A stretch of 64,000 nucleotides of DNA from Leisingera sp. S132. GTDB taxonomy: Bacteria > Pseudomonadota > Alphaproteobacteria > Rhodobacterales > Rhodobacteraceae. The DNA lies in assembly GCF_025144465.1 (NCBI RefSeq), contig NZ_CP083553.1, positions 1,238,001 to 1,302,000 on the forward strand. Direction: 5' to 3'. Each line of letters starts with the position of its first letter. Positions within the stretch are counted from its first letter, which is position 1. Shown here piece after piece: positions 35,494 to 43,822 of this stretch. The notes under the pieces are model-generated. The model saw nothing but the letters and a program-made list of their open reading frames with translations. It had not been told where the DNA came from and made no database searches. The translations under genes and the position numbers were made by a program.

Positions 35494-36360
35494 TCAGTCC
35501 AGGAACGCCTTTTCCACCACGAAATGCGCAGGCTTGGAGTTGGCGCCTTCTTCCAGCCCATAGGTGTTCTCAAAGAGGTCCTTGAGCTCCAGGTTGAAGG
35601 CCAGGTTGCCGCAGATCATCGCGCGGTCGCTTTCCGGGTTCAGCGGCGGCACGCCGAGATCGGCAAAGGCCTCGCCGGAGCGCATCAGGTCGGTGATGCG
35701 GCCCATCTTGGGGCTCTCTTCGCGGGTGGTGGTCGGGTAATACTTGATCTTCTTCCAGAAGCCTTCGCCGATCACCTCATTCAGGAGCTCGTCGTCCTTC
35801 AGGCTCTCGATCAGCTCAGCACCATAGGTCAGCTCACCCGCTTCGCGGCAGGTGTGGGTGATGATCACCTCGTCGAATTTCTCGTAGGTTTCCGGCTCGC
35901 GCAGCAGCGAGGCAAAGGGCGCAAAGCCGGTGCCGGTGGCAAAGAACCAGATCCGCTTGCCCGGAACCAGCGCGTCATGCACCAGGGTGCCGACGGGCTT
36001 GGGGCGCAGGATGATCTCGTCGCCTTCCTTGATGTGCTGCAGCTTGGAGGTCAGCGGGCCGTCCTGCACCTTGATCGAGTAGAACTCCATTTCCTCGTCC
36101 CAAGAGGGCGACGCGATGGAATAGGCGCGCAACAGCGGCTTCTGCTTGCCGGTCTTGGGGTCCGGGTCATTCATCAGGCCGATCATCACGAACTCGCCGG
36201 AGCGGAACCGCAGGGATGCCGGGCGGGTGCAGCGGAAGGAGAACAGCCGGTCGGTCCAGTGTTTCACCTGGGTCACGGTCTGCGCATCGGGCAGGGCCGG
36301 CACGGCTTTGGCCGGTTTCGGGTCGGTTGCAGTGTCGGTCACGGGTGTCATCTCATTCAT
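35494..36360 (-). CDS. fpr: Ferredoxin-NADP+ reductase
   Basis: A 288-residue FAD-containing reductase of the bacterial FPR type. FAD binding is shown by LRAYSIASPSWDEEMEFYSI (RxYS motif), the pyrophosphate site by GPLTSKLQHIKEGDEI, NADP binding by FFATGTGFAPFASLLREPE, and the C-terminus ends VVEKAFLD, as in subclass I FPRs whose last residues follow the catalytic aromatic. It exchanges electrons between NADPH and ferredoxin or flavodoxin. It lies downstream of the cys operon and could supply reduced ferredoxin to sulfite reductase. A second ATG three codons in is possible. Confidence 0.93.
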   Translation of the reverse strand: MNEMTPVTDTATDPKPAKAVPALPDAQTVTQVKHWTDRLFSFRCTRPASLRFRSGEFVMIGLMNDPDPKTGKQKPLLRAYSIASPSWDEEMEFYSIKVQDGPLTSKLQHIKEGDEIILRPKPVGTLVHDALVPGKRIWFFATGTGFAPFASLLREPETYEKFDEVIITHTCREAGELTYGAELIESLKDDELLNEVIGEGFWKKIKYYPTTTREESPKMGRITDLMRSGEAFADLGVPPLNPESDRAMICGNLAFNLELKDLFENTYGLEEGANSKPAHFVVEKAFLD

Positions 36361-36435
36361 CGGGTCCACTGCCGGAGGAGTAGCCGGCACCTCTGATTAG
36401 TCTTTGATACAGGTCAGGAAAACCCCCTGTTTTGC

Positions 36436-36473
36436 GAAACCGGCCCCGCGTCTGACGCAACGGAGCCGGTTTC
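36436..36473 (-). terminator. Hairpin after the cys operon
   Basis: A 13-bp stem with one mismatch (GAAACCGGCCCCG with CGGAGCCGGTTTC) downstream of the DUF934 gene. The T run (TTTTCC) is displaced about 10 bases, so terminator activity is likely but not certain. Confidence 0.5.
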
Positions 36474-36501
36474 AGGGAGTGTCCCGGGTTAAGGGGCTGG
36501 C

Positions 36502-36897
36502 TCAGCGGGCAGCGGTGCTGCCGCGCAGGCGGGCCTGATAGCTGTGGTCTTTCCAGTTGGCGCGGGCCAGCCACTGGTCCTCGGGCTGGCGGGCGGCGAG
36601 GTCGTCGCTCAGCTCCACCTCGTCAAAGCCGGAACGGCGGGCCATGGCGTACTGGTCGGCAATCACATGGCCAAAGGCGCGCAGACGGCCCTGATACCCC
36701 TTCAGCCGCAGCTGGCGGGCCAGGGTAAAGCCGCGGCCGTCGGCAAAGCTGGGGAAGCTGATCCGCACCAGTTCAACCCCGTCCAGCGGCACGTTGTTCA
36801 GATTGGCGTCGGAGGCCAGCTCCAGCACGTTGCTGCCCTCAAAGCCGCCGGTCCAGTCGTCGGCGGCAAAGCCGGTGTCGGTCACGATAACAGTCAT
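36502..36897 (-). CDS. DUF934 family protein of the cys operon
   Basis: A 131-residue protein with the DUF934 pattern: a short N-terminal strand, VELVRISFPSFADGRGFTLARQLR, GYQGRLRAFGHVIADQYAMARRSGFDEVEL. DUF934 proteins accompany cysH and cysI in proteobacteria and are presumed to assist sulfite reduction; the mechanism is unknown. The ATG at 36895-36897 is five bases after the cysH stop with GAGTGAG upstream, so it is in the operon and is its last gene. Confidence 0.85.
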   Translation of the reverse strand: MTVIVTDTGFAADDWTGGFEGSNVLELASDANLNNVPLDGVELVRISFPSFADGRGFTLARQLRLKGYQGRLRAFGHVIADQYAMARRSGFDEVELSDDLAARQPEDQWLARANWKDHSYQARLRGSTAAR

Positions 36898-36902
36898 CTC
36901 AC

Positions 36903-37664
36903 TCACGCTCCTGTGCGTACAAATTGGCCGTCCACCACGTGGATGCCGCATTCTTCTTTGTTCTCGCCGCGCCACCGGCCGGCGCGCGGGTCTTCGCCTT
37001 CCTTGACCGGGCTGGTGCAGGGCGCGCAGCCGATCGACGGGTATCCCTTGGCCACCAGCGGATGGCGGGGCAGGCGGTTTTCATCCATATAGGCGCGCAC
37101 GTCCTCGGGCGCCCAGTGGGCCAGCGGGTTGATCTTGAGCCGGCCGGTGCCTTCCTCGACCTCGAAGAACTCCAGCGCGGCACGGGTGCCCGACTGGAAC
37201 CGTTTGCGGCCTGTGATCCAGCCATCATAGTTCGCCAGCGCTTTCTGCAGCGGCACGGTCTTGCGCAGCGTGCAGCAGGCGTCCTTGTCGCTGAACTTGA
37301 GGGCCCCATAGGGGTCTTTCTCGGCGATGTCGTCGGCGCGGATGATGCGCACATTGCGCAGGCCCAGCCGCTCGCTCACTTCCTGCTGATAGATCAGCGT
37401 CTCGGTGAACAGCAGTTCGGTGTCCACGAACACAACCGGCGTCATCGGGTCGATGATCGCGGCCATATGCAGGAGCACCACGGATTCCGCGCCGAAAGAG
37501 GAGACCAGGGCGATGTGCCCTGCGTCCCGCAAAGCGCCCTCCATCACCGAGGTGGCCGAATGGTGGCGGTAGCGCGCATTGAGCGCTTCCGCCTTGGCGG
37601 CCAGCTCCCGGTCCCGGAGAAGTTCGGCTTCTCCGGCGGGCTTGTTTCCGGCTGTATGGAACAT
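36903..37664 (-). CDS. cysH: Adenylylsulfate (APS) reductase
   Basis: A 253-residue thioredoxin-dependent reductase of assimilatory sulfate reduction. It has the [4Fe-4S] Cys set of APS reductases: Cys130-Cys131 (DACCTLRK) and Cys213/Cys216 (IGCAPC), which PAPS-specific enzymes lack, and the catalytic Cys239 in ECGIH. The PP-loop is SSFGAESVVLLHM near residue 55. The ATG at 37662-37664 lies four bases after the cysI stop. The product sulfite is the substrate of CysI. Confidence 0.95.
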   Translation of the reverse strand: MFHTAGNKPAGEAELLRDRELAAKAEALNARYRHHSATSVMEGALRDAGHIALVSSFGAESVVLLHMAAIIDPMTPVVFVDTELLFTETLIYQQEVSERLGLRNVRIIRADDIAEKDPYGALKFSDKDACCTLRKTVPLQKALANYDGWITGRKRFQSGTRAALEFFEVEEGTGRLKINPLAHWAPEDVRAYMDENRLPRHPLVAKGYPSIGCAPCTSPVKEGEDPRAGRWRGENKEECGIHVVDGQFVRTGA

Positions 37665-37668
37665 CAGA

Positions 37669-39333
37669 TCAGGCGACCTTTTTCTGAGCCTCGGGGTACA
37701 GTGCTGCCTTGAACGGCTCCATACCGATCCGGCGGTAGGTTTCGAGGAAGGTCTCCTCGGCGCTCTCACGCTGGGCCATGTAGACCTCGACGATGCGCTC
37801 CACGGCGGGAACGATTTCGTCATAGGCAAAGCCGGGGCCGGTGCGGGTGCCGATGGCAGCCGTTTCGGTGGCGTCGCCGCCCAGGGTGATCTGGTAGTTT
37901 TCGACACCGGCGCGGTCCAGGCCCAGGATGCCGATATGGGCAACATGGTGGTGGCCGCAGGCGTTGATGCAGCCCGAGATCTTGATCTGCAGATGGCCGA
38001 TATCGTGCTCCATCTTCAGTTCGTCAAAGCGGGTTGCAATCTCCTGCGCGACCGGGATCGAGCGGGCGGTCGCCAGCGCGCAGTAGTCCATGCCCGGGCA
38101 GGCGATGATGTCCGAGATCAGGCCGATGTTGGCAGTGGCCAGGCCATGCTCTTTCAGCTTGGCGTGGATTGCCGGCAGATCATTCTTGTGGACATGCGGC
38201 AGGATCACGTTCTGCTGGTGGCTGATGCGCAGCTCGCCATAGCCGTACTGCTCGGCCAGATCGGCCATCACCCGCATCTGCTCCGCCGTTGCGTCGCCCG
38301 GGGTTGCCCCATGCGCCTTAATCGAGATGGTGGCGATGGCGTGGCCTTCGGCGCGGTGCGCGTGCAGGTTGGTGTCGGCCCAGGCGCGGAACACCGGGTC
38401 GTTTTCATAGGCCGCGTCGAACGCATCGGTCGGGGCGGCGCGGAACTCCGGCGCCTGGAAATGCGTCTTGATCTCTTCCAGCAGCTCTTGGTCGGTGCCG
38501 TCGTACTGGCCGCGGATCGCCATAAAGGCTTCCTCGGTCATCGCGCGGTAGGTGTCGATGCCGTTCTCGGAGACGGTGATCTTGATGCGCGCCTTGTACT
38601 TGTTGTCACGGCGGCCCAGCACGTTGTAGACGGTCAGAACCGACTCCAGATAGGGCAGCAGATCCGCCTGCGGCAGGAACTCGCGCAGCACCTGGCCGAT
38701 CATCGGGGTCCGGCCCAGGCCGCCGCCGACGATGACCTTGAAGCCGATCTTGCCGTCCTGCTCCACCACCTGCAGGCCCACGTCATGCGCCTTGATCACA
38801 GCGCGGTCGGCGCTGCTGCCGGTGATGGCAATCTTGAACTTGCGGCCCAGGAACTGGAATTCCGGGTGGTCGGTGGACCACTGGCGGATCAGCTCAGCAT
38901 AGGGGCGGGGGTCGGTCAGCTCATCCGCGGCGGCACCGGCGAAATGGTCGGCGGTGGTGTTGCGGATGGTGTTGCCCGAGGTCTGGATGGCGTGCAGCCC
39001 GACCTCACCCAGTGCGTCCAGCATGTCCGGCAGGTCGCGCAGCTTGGGCCAGTTGTACTGGATGTTCTGGCGGGTGGTGAAATGGCCGTAGCCCTTGTCC
39101 CACTTCTCACCCAGCAGCGCCAGGGTGCGCATCTGGTTCGGGTTCAGGGTGCCATAGGGGATCGCGACCCGCAGCATATAGGCATGCAGCTGCAGGTAGA
39201 CGCCGTTCATCAGGCGCAGCGGCTTGAACTCGTCCTCGGTAAGCGAGCCGTCGATGCGGCGCTCGACCTGGGCGCGGAACTGGGCGTTGCGTTCGGCCAG
39301 GAAGGCTTCGTCGAATTCATTGTACTTATACAT
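37669..39333 (-). CDS. cysI: Sulfite reductase hemoprotein (nitrite/sulfite reductase)
   Basis: A 554-residue siroheme/[4Fe-4S] reductase. The cluster-binding Cys pattern is complete: CPGMDYC (about residue 410) and SGCINACGHHH (about 455). The duplicated ferredoxin-like domains are visible as TTRQNIQYNWPKL and ISHQQNVILPHV. It reduces sulfite to sulfide with six electrons. It overlaps the upstream DUF2849 gene by 8 bases and is followed by cysH after four bases. The siroheme precursor is made by the first gene of the operon. Confidence 0.95.
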   Translation of the reverse strand: MYKYNEFDEAFLAERNAQFRAQVERRIDGSLTEDEFKPLRLMNGVYLQLHAYMLRVAIPYGTLNPNQMRTLALLGEKWDKGYGHFTTRQNIQYNWPKLRDLPDMLDALGEVGLHAIQTSGNTIRNTTADHFAGAAADELTDPRPYAELIRQWSTDHPEFQFLGRKFKIAITGSSADRAVIKAHDVGLQVVEQDGKIGFKVIVGGGLGRTPMIGQVLREFLPQADLLPYLESVLTVYNVLGRRDNKYKARIKITVSENGIDTYRAMTEEAFMAIRGQYDGTDQELLEEIKTHFQAPEFRAAPTDAFDAAYENDPVFRAWADTNLHAHRAEGHAIATISIKAHGATPGDATAEQMRVMADLAEQYGYGELRISHQQNVILPHVHKNDLPAIHAKLKEHGLATANIGLISDIIACPGMDYCALATARSIPVAQEIATRFDELKMEHDIGHLQIKISGCINACGHHHVAHIGILGLDRAGVENYQITLGGDATETAAIGTRTGPGFAYDEIVPAVERIVEVYMAQRESAEETFLETYRRIGMEPFKAALYPEAQKKVA

Positions 39334-39634
39334 TGGCTTCAGCCTCCTGTTTGCCGTGGAAGTAGTTCGAGGGTCCGGTGCGGCGGAATTCCTCGCGGAA
39401 GTGGGTCGGCTCGGGCCCGTTCGGGCCGGCCTTGGCGTCGGCCAGATAGGCGCCGACGATCCGGATGTTCTGCTTCTCCGCTTCCAGAAGGCGCAGCTGG
39501 GCGTCTGCCTCGTCGGTGATCAGCTCAGCCTCCGACAGCTCGCGGGTCCAGGTGTCGTCGGCGGTGAAATAGATCACGTCGCCCTCGAGCAGGTCGTTGG
39601 CGGTGATGACTTTGGGCGTAAAGGCGCGGGCCAT
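39326..39634 (-). CDS. DUF2849 family protein of the cys operon
   Basis: A 102-residue protein (KVITANDLLEGDVIYFTAD...WTRELSEAELITDEADAQLRL) that matches DUF2849, a small alphaproteobacterial family found between the siroheme synthase and sulfite reductase genes. Function unknown; position suggests a role in siroheme handling or assembly of CysI. It overlaps both neighbours by a few bases, so translation of the three is coupled. Confidence 0.88.
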   Translation of the reverse strand: MARAFTPKVITANDLLEGDVIYFTADDTWTRELSEAELITDEADAQLRLLEAEKQNIRIVGAYLADAKAGPNGPEPTHFREEFRRTGPSNYFHGKQEAEANV

Positions 39635-40452
39635 TATGCAAGCTCCGTTTTGAGATCGTTCAGGGCTGCCGCCGCCTGGCGCGGGGCAAGACCCAGGAAT
39701 GTGAGGGCAGGGCCGCCGAAACCAGCCGCATCCAGGTCGGCGGGCAGGCGGTCCAGTGTGGTTTCCAGCACCCGCTGACCGGGGCGCGAGGCGTTTTCGA
39801 CAATGGTCACCGGCGTTGCGCGGTCGGCGCCATGCATAATCAGGCGGCCCTGCACAAAGCGGGCGGATTTCTTGCCCATGTAGACGGCGGCCACCTCGCC
39901 CGGGCGCGCCAGCGCAGCCCAGTCGTGATCGGCAAAGCCGGTCATCGCATGGCCGGTCAGGAAGCGGACCGAGGTATTGCGGCCGCGCTGGGTCAGGCTC
40001 TGGCCGATGGCGGCCACGGCGGCAGAGGCGGCGGTGATGCCGGGGATGATGCTGTAGATGATGCCCGCTTCCTCGCAGGCGGTCAGCTCCTCATCCAGAC
40101 GGGCAAAGATCGCCGGATCGCCGCCTTTCAGCCGCAGCACCTTCTTGCCCTGCTTGGCCAGCTCCACCAGACGGGTGTTGATGTCCGCCTGAGAAACCTG
40201 AGCACCAAAACCTTCCTTGCCTGCGTCTTCCAGCACCGCCTGAGGGCCCGCCAGCGCGAGAATTTCATCGCTCACCAGACGGTCGTGCAGAATCACGTCG
40301 GCGGCTTGCAGCGCGCGCAGGGCTTTCAGGGTCAGCAGCTCTGCATCGCCGGGGCCGGAGCCCGCAAAGCACACCTGACCCGCAACCATACAGTCCATGC
40401 TGCCACGGGTCTGAGTGGCGGCGTTGGCAGCATGTGTCGATGGTGCGGACAT
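39634..40452 (-). CDS. cobA: Uroporphyrinogen-III C-methyltransferase
   Basis: A 272-residue methyltransferase that makes precorrin-2 from uroporphyrinogen III for siroheme. SAM-binding motifs are GSGPGDAELLTLKALRAL near residue 30, LRLKGGDPAIFARLDEE near 120 and the PGITAASAAVAA loop near 147. It lacks the CysG N-terminal dehydrogenase/chelatase domains, so the later steps must be elsewhere. The ATG at 40450-40452 has ACAGGA upstream; a longer frame is unlike the family. It is the first gene of the cys operon and divergent from lrp. Confidence 0.93.
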   Translation of the reverse strand: MSAPSTHAANAATQTRGSMDCMVAGQVCFAGSGPGDAELLTLKALRALQAADVILHDRLVSDEILALAGPQAVLEDAGKEGFGAQVSQADINTRLVELAKQGKKVLRLKGGDPAIFARLDEELTACEEAGIIYSIIPGITAASAAVAAIGQSLTQRGRNTSVRFLTGHAMTGFADHDWAALARPGEVAAVYMGKKSARFVQGRLIMHGADRATPVTIVENASRPGQRVLETTLDRLPADLDAAGFGGPALTFLGLAPRQAAAALNDLKTELA

Positions 40453-40493
40453 TCCTGTACCCTCTGTGCGTGTTTGACTTGAGGGTAGATATA

Positions 40494-40504
40494 GGAAATA
40501 TTCC
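40494..40504. promoter_or_regulatory. Palindrome between cobA and the Lrp-type regulator
   Basis: GGAA-ATA-TTCC in an AT-richer patch (flanked by ATATA and GGTAT) in the 146-base divergent gap is a plausible operator for the Lrp-type regulator or another repressor. The match to any known consensus is weak. Confidence 0.35.
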
Positions 40505-40598
40505 CGGTATTGCGCTATATGGGCGGGGAAATAAGAACATTGGTTTTGCCGCGGCGGGACATCGGGCCGGTTGGTCCTCACAAAAGGAGAAAACAGGA

Positions 40599-41066
40599 AT
40601 GACGGTGCGGATCGACGGCACGGACCGGAAAATTCTGGCTGAGCTGCAGCGCGACGCCAGCCAGTCGCTGGATGAAATAGCCCGCCGGGTGGGGTCTTCC
40701 AAGACCCCGGTGTGGAATCGCATCCGCAAGCTGAAGGAGGCCGGGGTGATCGGCCAGCAGACAGTGCTGCTGGATCCGGAGGCGCTGGGGTTTGAGGCCT
40801 GTTTCTTTGTCCTCATCCGCACCTCGGAGCATGAGGCGGAATGGCAGGCCAAGTTCCTGAAGGCACTGCAGGAACGCCCGGAGGTGCAGGAGGCGCACCG
40901 GCTGGCGGGGGACATCGATTATATCCTCAAGGTGCGGGTGCAGAACGCGCGCGCCTATGATGTGTTCTACCAGGCGCTGATCTCAGAGGTGAAGGTGCAC
41001 AATGTGACCGCGCTTTTGTCGATGGAGGAGATCAAGTCGACAACCATGCTGCCGCTGGGCAGCTGA
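40599..41066 (+). CDS. Lrp/AsnC family transcriptional regulator
   Basis: A 155-residue regulator. The winged helix-turn-helix occupies residues 5-60 (DGTDRKILAELQRDASQSLDE then ARRVGSSKTPVWNRIRKL), and the RAM ligand domain follows (GDIDYILKVRVQNARAYDVFYQ). AAAGGAGAAAACAGGA precedes the ATG. It is transcribed divergently from cobA, so it probably controls the cys operon; its effector may be cysteine or another sulfur compound. That is inference from position. Confidence 0.93.
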   Translation: MTVRIDGTDRKILAELQRDASQSLDEIARRVGSSKTPVWNRIRKLKEAGVIGQQTVLLDPEALGFEACFFVLIRTSEHEAEWQAKFLKALQERPEVQEAHRLAGDIDYILKVRVQNARAYDVFYQALISEVKVHNVTALLSMEEIKSTTMLPLGS

Positions 41067-41105
41067 GGGCACGCGCGGCGGCGGCCGGCAGGCCGCACCT
41101 GAATG

Positions 41106-41387
41106 TCACAGAGGCGGGCGCAGCAGCAGGTGGCGCCCGTCTTGCAGCCGCCAGGGCGATGTGTCCTCAGCCGTGCCTGCGGGCACGACCCCGATATCGG
41201 CCAGCAGGTGCGGAGAAATCTCCGACAGCCGCTCCATGTCGCGGCGCGGCACGCGGACCGTTTTCCGGGGCGCGTTTGTAAAAGGCTCAGTTTTTCTCAG
41301 CCCCGTCAGGCCTGCTATCCAGCCAAACACGTTGCGGGCCAGGGTCCGGCGGGGCCGGATGCCGGCCGTTTCGCAATTTGAAGTCAT
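41106..41387 (-). CDS. Small DUF1127-like protein
   Basis: A 93-residue basic protein. Its second half (RRDMERLSEISPHLLADIGV) has the DUF1127 pattern LxxLsdhlLxDIGl. The N-terminal half has a short amphipathic segment (ARNVFGWIAGL). DUF1127 proteins are small, often phosphate- or RNA-linked; function here is unknown. The ATG at 41385-41387 has GAGGAACAG upstream. Divergent from the LysR gene, so it may be its target. Confidence 0.65.
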   Translation of the reverse strand: MTSNCETAGIRPRRTLARNVFGWIAGLTGLRKTEPFTNAPRKTVRVPRRDMERLSEISPHLLADIGVVPAGTAEDTSPWRLQDGRHLLLRPPL

Positions 41388-41492
41388 GGCTGTTCCTCCG
41401 TTCTGGCATTTGAGAGATAGGGGCGGAGGGGGCTTGCGCGCAAACCAGTTAATCTCCACCCTGGATCAGGAAAACTGACCCATGGTGAACTG

Positions 41493-42401
41493 ATGCGCCT
41501 GCCGCCCCTCAATGCCTTGCGCGCCTTTGAAGCTGCCGCCCGCCACGAGGGCTTCATTGCTGCCGCGGAGGAGCTGTTCGTGACCCGCGGCGCGATCAGC
41601 CGCCAGGTGAAGATCCTGGAGGACCACATCGGCGTGCAGCTGTTTCACAGGGGGGCCCGCGGGGTGGCGCTGACGGAGGCGGGGCGGCGGCTCTATCCGG
41701 TGCTGACAGAGGCCTTTGCGAAGATGCTGCAGGAGGTGGAGCGGATCGCGGCGGATGCCTCGGAGCTGCGGGTGATCTGCCCGCCGACCCTGTCGTTGCG
41801 CTGGCTGCTGCCGCAATTGGAGCTGTTCCGCGCCACGCATCCGGAGATCACGCTGCGGCTGGCCACCGACTTTTATGGCAGTAAAGGATTTGAACGGTCG
41901 GAATACGATCTTGGCATATCGCTGGAAAACATCCCGGGACGGCCTGCGGATATCGAGGTCATGCCGCTGTTCGGCATGATCCTCTCACCGGCCTGCGCGC
42001 CATCGCTGCTGCCTGCGCTTGCGGACGGTCCTTCGGCACTGGCGGGTCTCAGGCTGTTGCACGAAACTCCGCGCCGCCAGGATTGGGCAACGTGGCTGCA
42101 GCACTTCGGAGTGGACGGGGTGGACCCGGCCAGCGGCGAGGTCTTCCCGAACCTCGACATGGCCACCCGCGCGGCGGTGATCGGGACCGGCGTGGTGATG
42201 GCCGACCTGGTCCTGTGCCGCGATGAACTGGAACGGGGCGATCTGGTGCTGCCCTTCCCGGATATGGCCTGCGCCACCCCGCAAGGGTCCTATGCGCTGA
42301 TCGGCGACCGGCAGAAATGGTATGACCCCAAGGTGGCCGCGTTCCGGGAGTGGCTGCTGAACAGTCCCGGCATGGCGGCCCTGCCGGTCTTGCCGGAGTA
42401 A
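41493..42401 (+). CDS. LysR-family regulator, GcvA-like
   Basis: A 302-residue LysR regulator. The DNA-binding domain is residues 1-65 (PLNALRAFEAAARHEGFIAA, then ELFVTRGAISRQVKILEDHIG, LTEAGRRLYP), with the sequence style of the GcvA subgroup. The substrate-binding domain follows (LRWLLPQLELFRATHPEITLRL, DLGISL). Divergent from the DUF1127-like gene with a gap of about 105 bases, and convergent with the P450 gene. The effector is unknown. Confidence 0.92.
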   Translation: MRLPPLNALRAFEAAARHEGFIAAAEELFVTRGAISRQVKILEDHIGVQLFHRGARGVALTEAGRRLYPVLTEAFAKMLQEVERIAADASELRVICPPTLSLRWLLPQLELFRATHPEITLRLATDFYGSKGFERSEYDLGISLENIPGRPADIEVMPLFGMILSPACAPSLLPALADGPSALAGLRLLHETPRRQDWATWLQHFGVDGVDPASGEVFPNLDMATRAAVIGTGVVMADLVLCRDELERGDLVLPFPDMACATPQGSYALIGDRQKWYDPKVAAFREWLLNSPGMAALPVLPE

Positions 42402-42429
42402 CATCCCGGCAAGACGCGGAAGGGGGGAG

Positions 42430-42490
42430 GGGGCGCTGCCCCCTCGGCGCCGGGGCGCCTCACCCCCGGAGTATTTTGCCAAAGGTGAAA
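42430..42490 (+). repeat. Intergenic repeat GGAGTATTT-GATGAAA, copy 3
   Basis: GGGGGCGCTGCCCCC followed by an 18-base spacer, then CACCCCCGGAGTATTTTGCC and AAAGGTGAAA, between the convergent LysR and P450 genes. It has one substitution in the tail (AAAGGTGAAA for AAAGATGAAA). Confidence 0.7.
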
Positions 42491-42578
42491 AAGGGCGCGC
42501 GCCGCGTCAGCGGCGCCTGGCCCAACCGGGCAAGGGGATCTGTGATCCCCGCTGCGCGGGCGGGAGCGCCCTGTTGCG

Positions 42579-43763
42579 TCAGGTGCGGGTGACCATCAGC
42601 CGGGTGAGCCCGTGGAAGTGGTAGGTGTTTGAGTATTCCGGCTCTGCCGCCAGTTTCAGGCCGGGGCAGCGGTCGAACAGAATGGGCAGGGCGATCTGCA
42701 TTTCCAGCCGCGCCAGCGGCGCGCCGACGCAGAAATGCAGGCCGCCGCCGAAACTCTTGTTCACCTTTGGCGGACGGGTTGGGTCGAACACGTCCGCATC
42801 GTCCAGCACCGATGCGTCCCGGTTGGCGGCGCCCAGCAGCAGCGCCACCTGGTCGCCGCGCTGGAAGGTGTGGCCGAAGACCTCCGCTTCCTCGTAGGCG
42901 TAGCGTGTGAACATATGCAGCGGCGGATCAAAGCGCAGGATTTCCTCGACCAGCCCCTCGATCCCCTCCGGTGCCAGCCAGTCCGGCTGCCAGCCCTGCT
43001 GCAGCATGGTCTTCACACCGTTGCCCAGCGAATGCACGGTGGCCTCATGGCCGGCGTTCAGCAGCAGGACACAGGTGCCGATCAGCTCATCCGTTGAAAG
43101 CGTGTCGCCTTCTTCCTCGGCTGCGATCAGCCGGGTGATCAGGTCGTCCCGCGGGTCGTTGCGGCGGCTGTCAATGTAGCCGCGCAGGAAATCCGTGAAC
43201 TCCTGCGATGCCTGCGCCGCGGCGTGTTCAGTCTCTTCCGTGCGCGCCGCCTGATACATCGCCACGATCTTGTGCGACCAGTCCACCAGGTTGGCGCCCA
43301 TCTCTTCCGGCACCCCCAGCAGGCGGCAGATGGTCACCACCGGAACCTGGGTGCAATAGGCCCCTAGCAGGTCAAAGGGCTGATCCGGAAAGGCGTCGAT
43401 CAGCTGGTGGCACAGCGCCTCGATACCAGGTTCCAGCTCTGCAATCCCGCGCGAGGTGAAGGCGCGCAGCACCAGCTTGCGCAGGCGGGTGTGGCGGGGC
43501 GGCTCGGCATCCAGCATGGAATGCGCCTCGACCGCCAGGAAGGGGGCGAGATGGGCAGGGCCGGGCCTGCGCAGCTCTTCCGGAACTTCGCGGCCGAAGC
43601 GGCGGTCGCGCAGCAGCATATGCACGGCGGCATGGCCAAAGGCGGCCACCATGCCGTAGTCCTGCCAATGGTGCAGCTGGCCCTGGTCCCGGGCCGCCGC
43701 ATAAAAGGCGTAGGGGTCCTGCACAAAGGCGGGATCGGTGGGGGATTGGCTTAAAGTCTTCAT
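42579..43763 (-). CDS. Cytochrome P450
   Basis: A 394-residue class I bacterial P450. The heme-binding loop FGGGLHFCVGAPLARLE gives axial Cys at about 344. The ExxR motif is EEILRFDP and the I-helix is LLNAGHEATVHS, with Ala before the O2-activating Thr. CYP107/CYP-like substrate enzymes hydroxylate small molecules; no ferredoxin or reductase gene is adjacent, although an FPR lies 7 kb away. The ATG at 43761-43763 gives MKTLSQSPTDP. The promoter overlaps that of dctB, which starts 60 bases away on the other strand. Confidence 0.92.
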   Translation of the reverse strand: MKTLSQSPTDPAFVQDPYAFYAAARDQGQLHHWQDYGMVAAFGHAAVHMLLRDRRFGREVPEELRRPGPAHLAPFLAVEAHSMLDAEPPRHTRLRKLVLRAFTSRGIAELEPGIEALCHQLIDAFPDQPFDLLGAYCTQVPVVTICRLLGVPEEMGANLVDWSHKIVAMYQAARTEETEHAAAQASQEFTDFLRGYIDSRRNDPRDDLITRLIAAEEEGDTLSTDELIGTCVLLLNAGHEATVHSLGNGVKTMLQQGWQPDWLAPEGIEGLVEEILRFDPPLHMFTRYAYEEAEVFGHTFQRGDQVALLLGAANRDASVLDDADVFDPTRPPKVNKSFGGGLHFCVGAPLARLEMQIALPILFDRCPGLKLAAEPEYSNTYHFHGLTRLMVTRT

Positions 43764-43822
43764 ACACCGGTTGTTGCCGTTGCGTCTGGTCAATGCAAGG
43801 GGCGCTTTGATAACGTGCCGCA

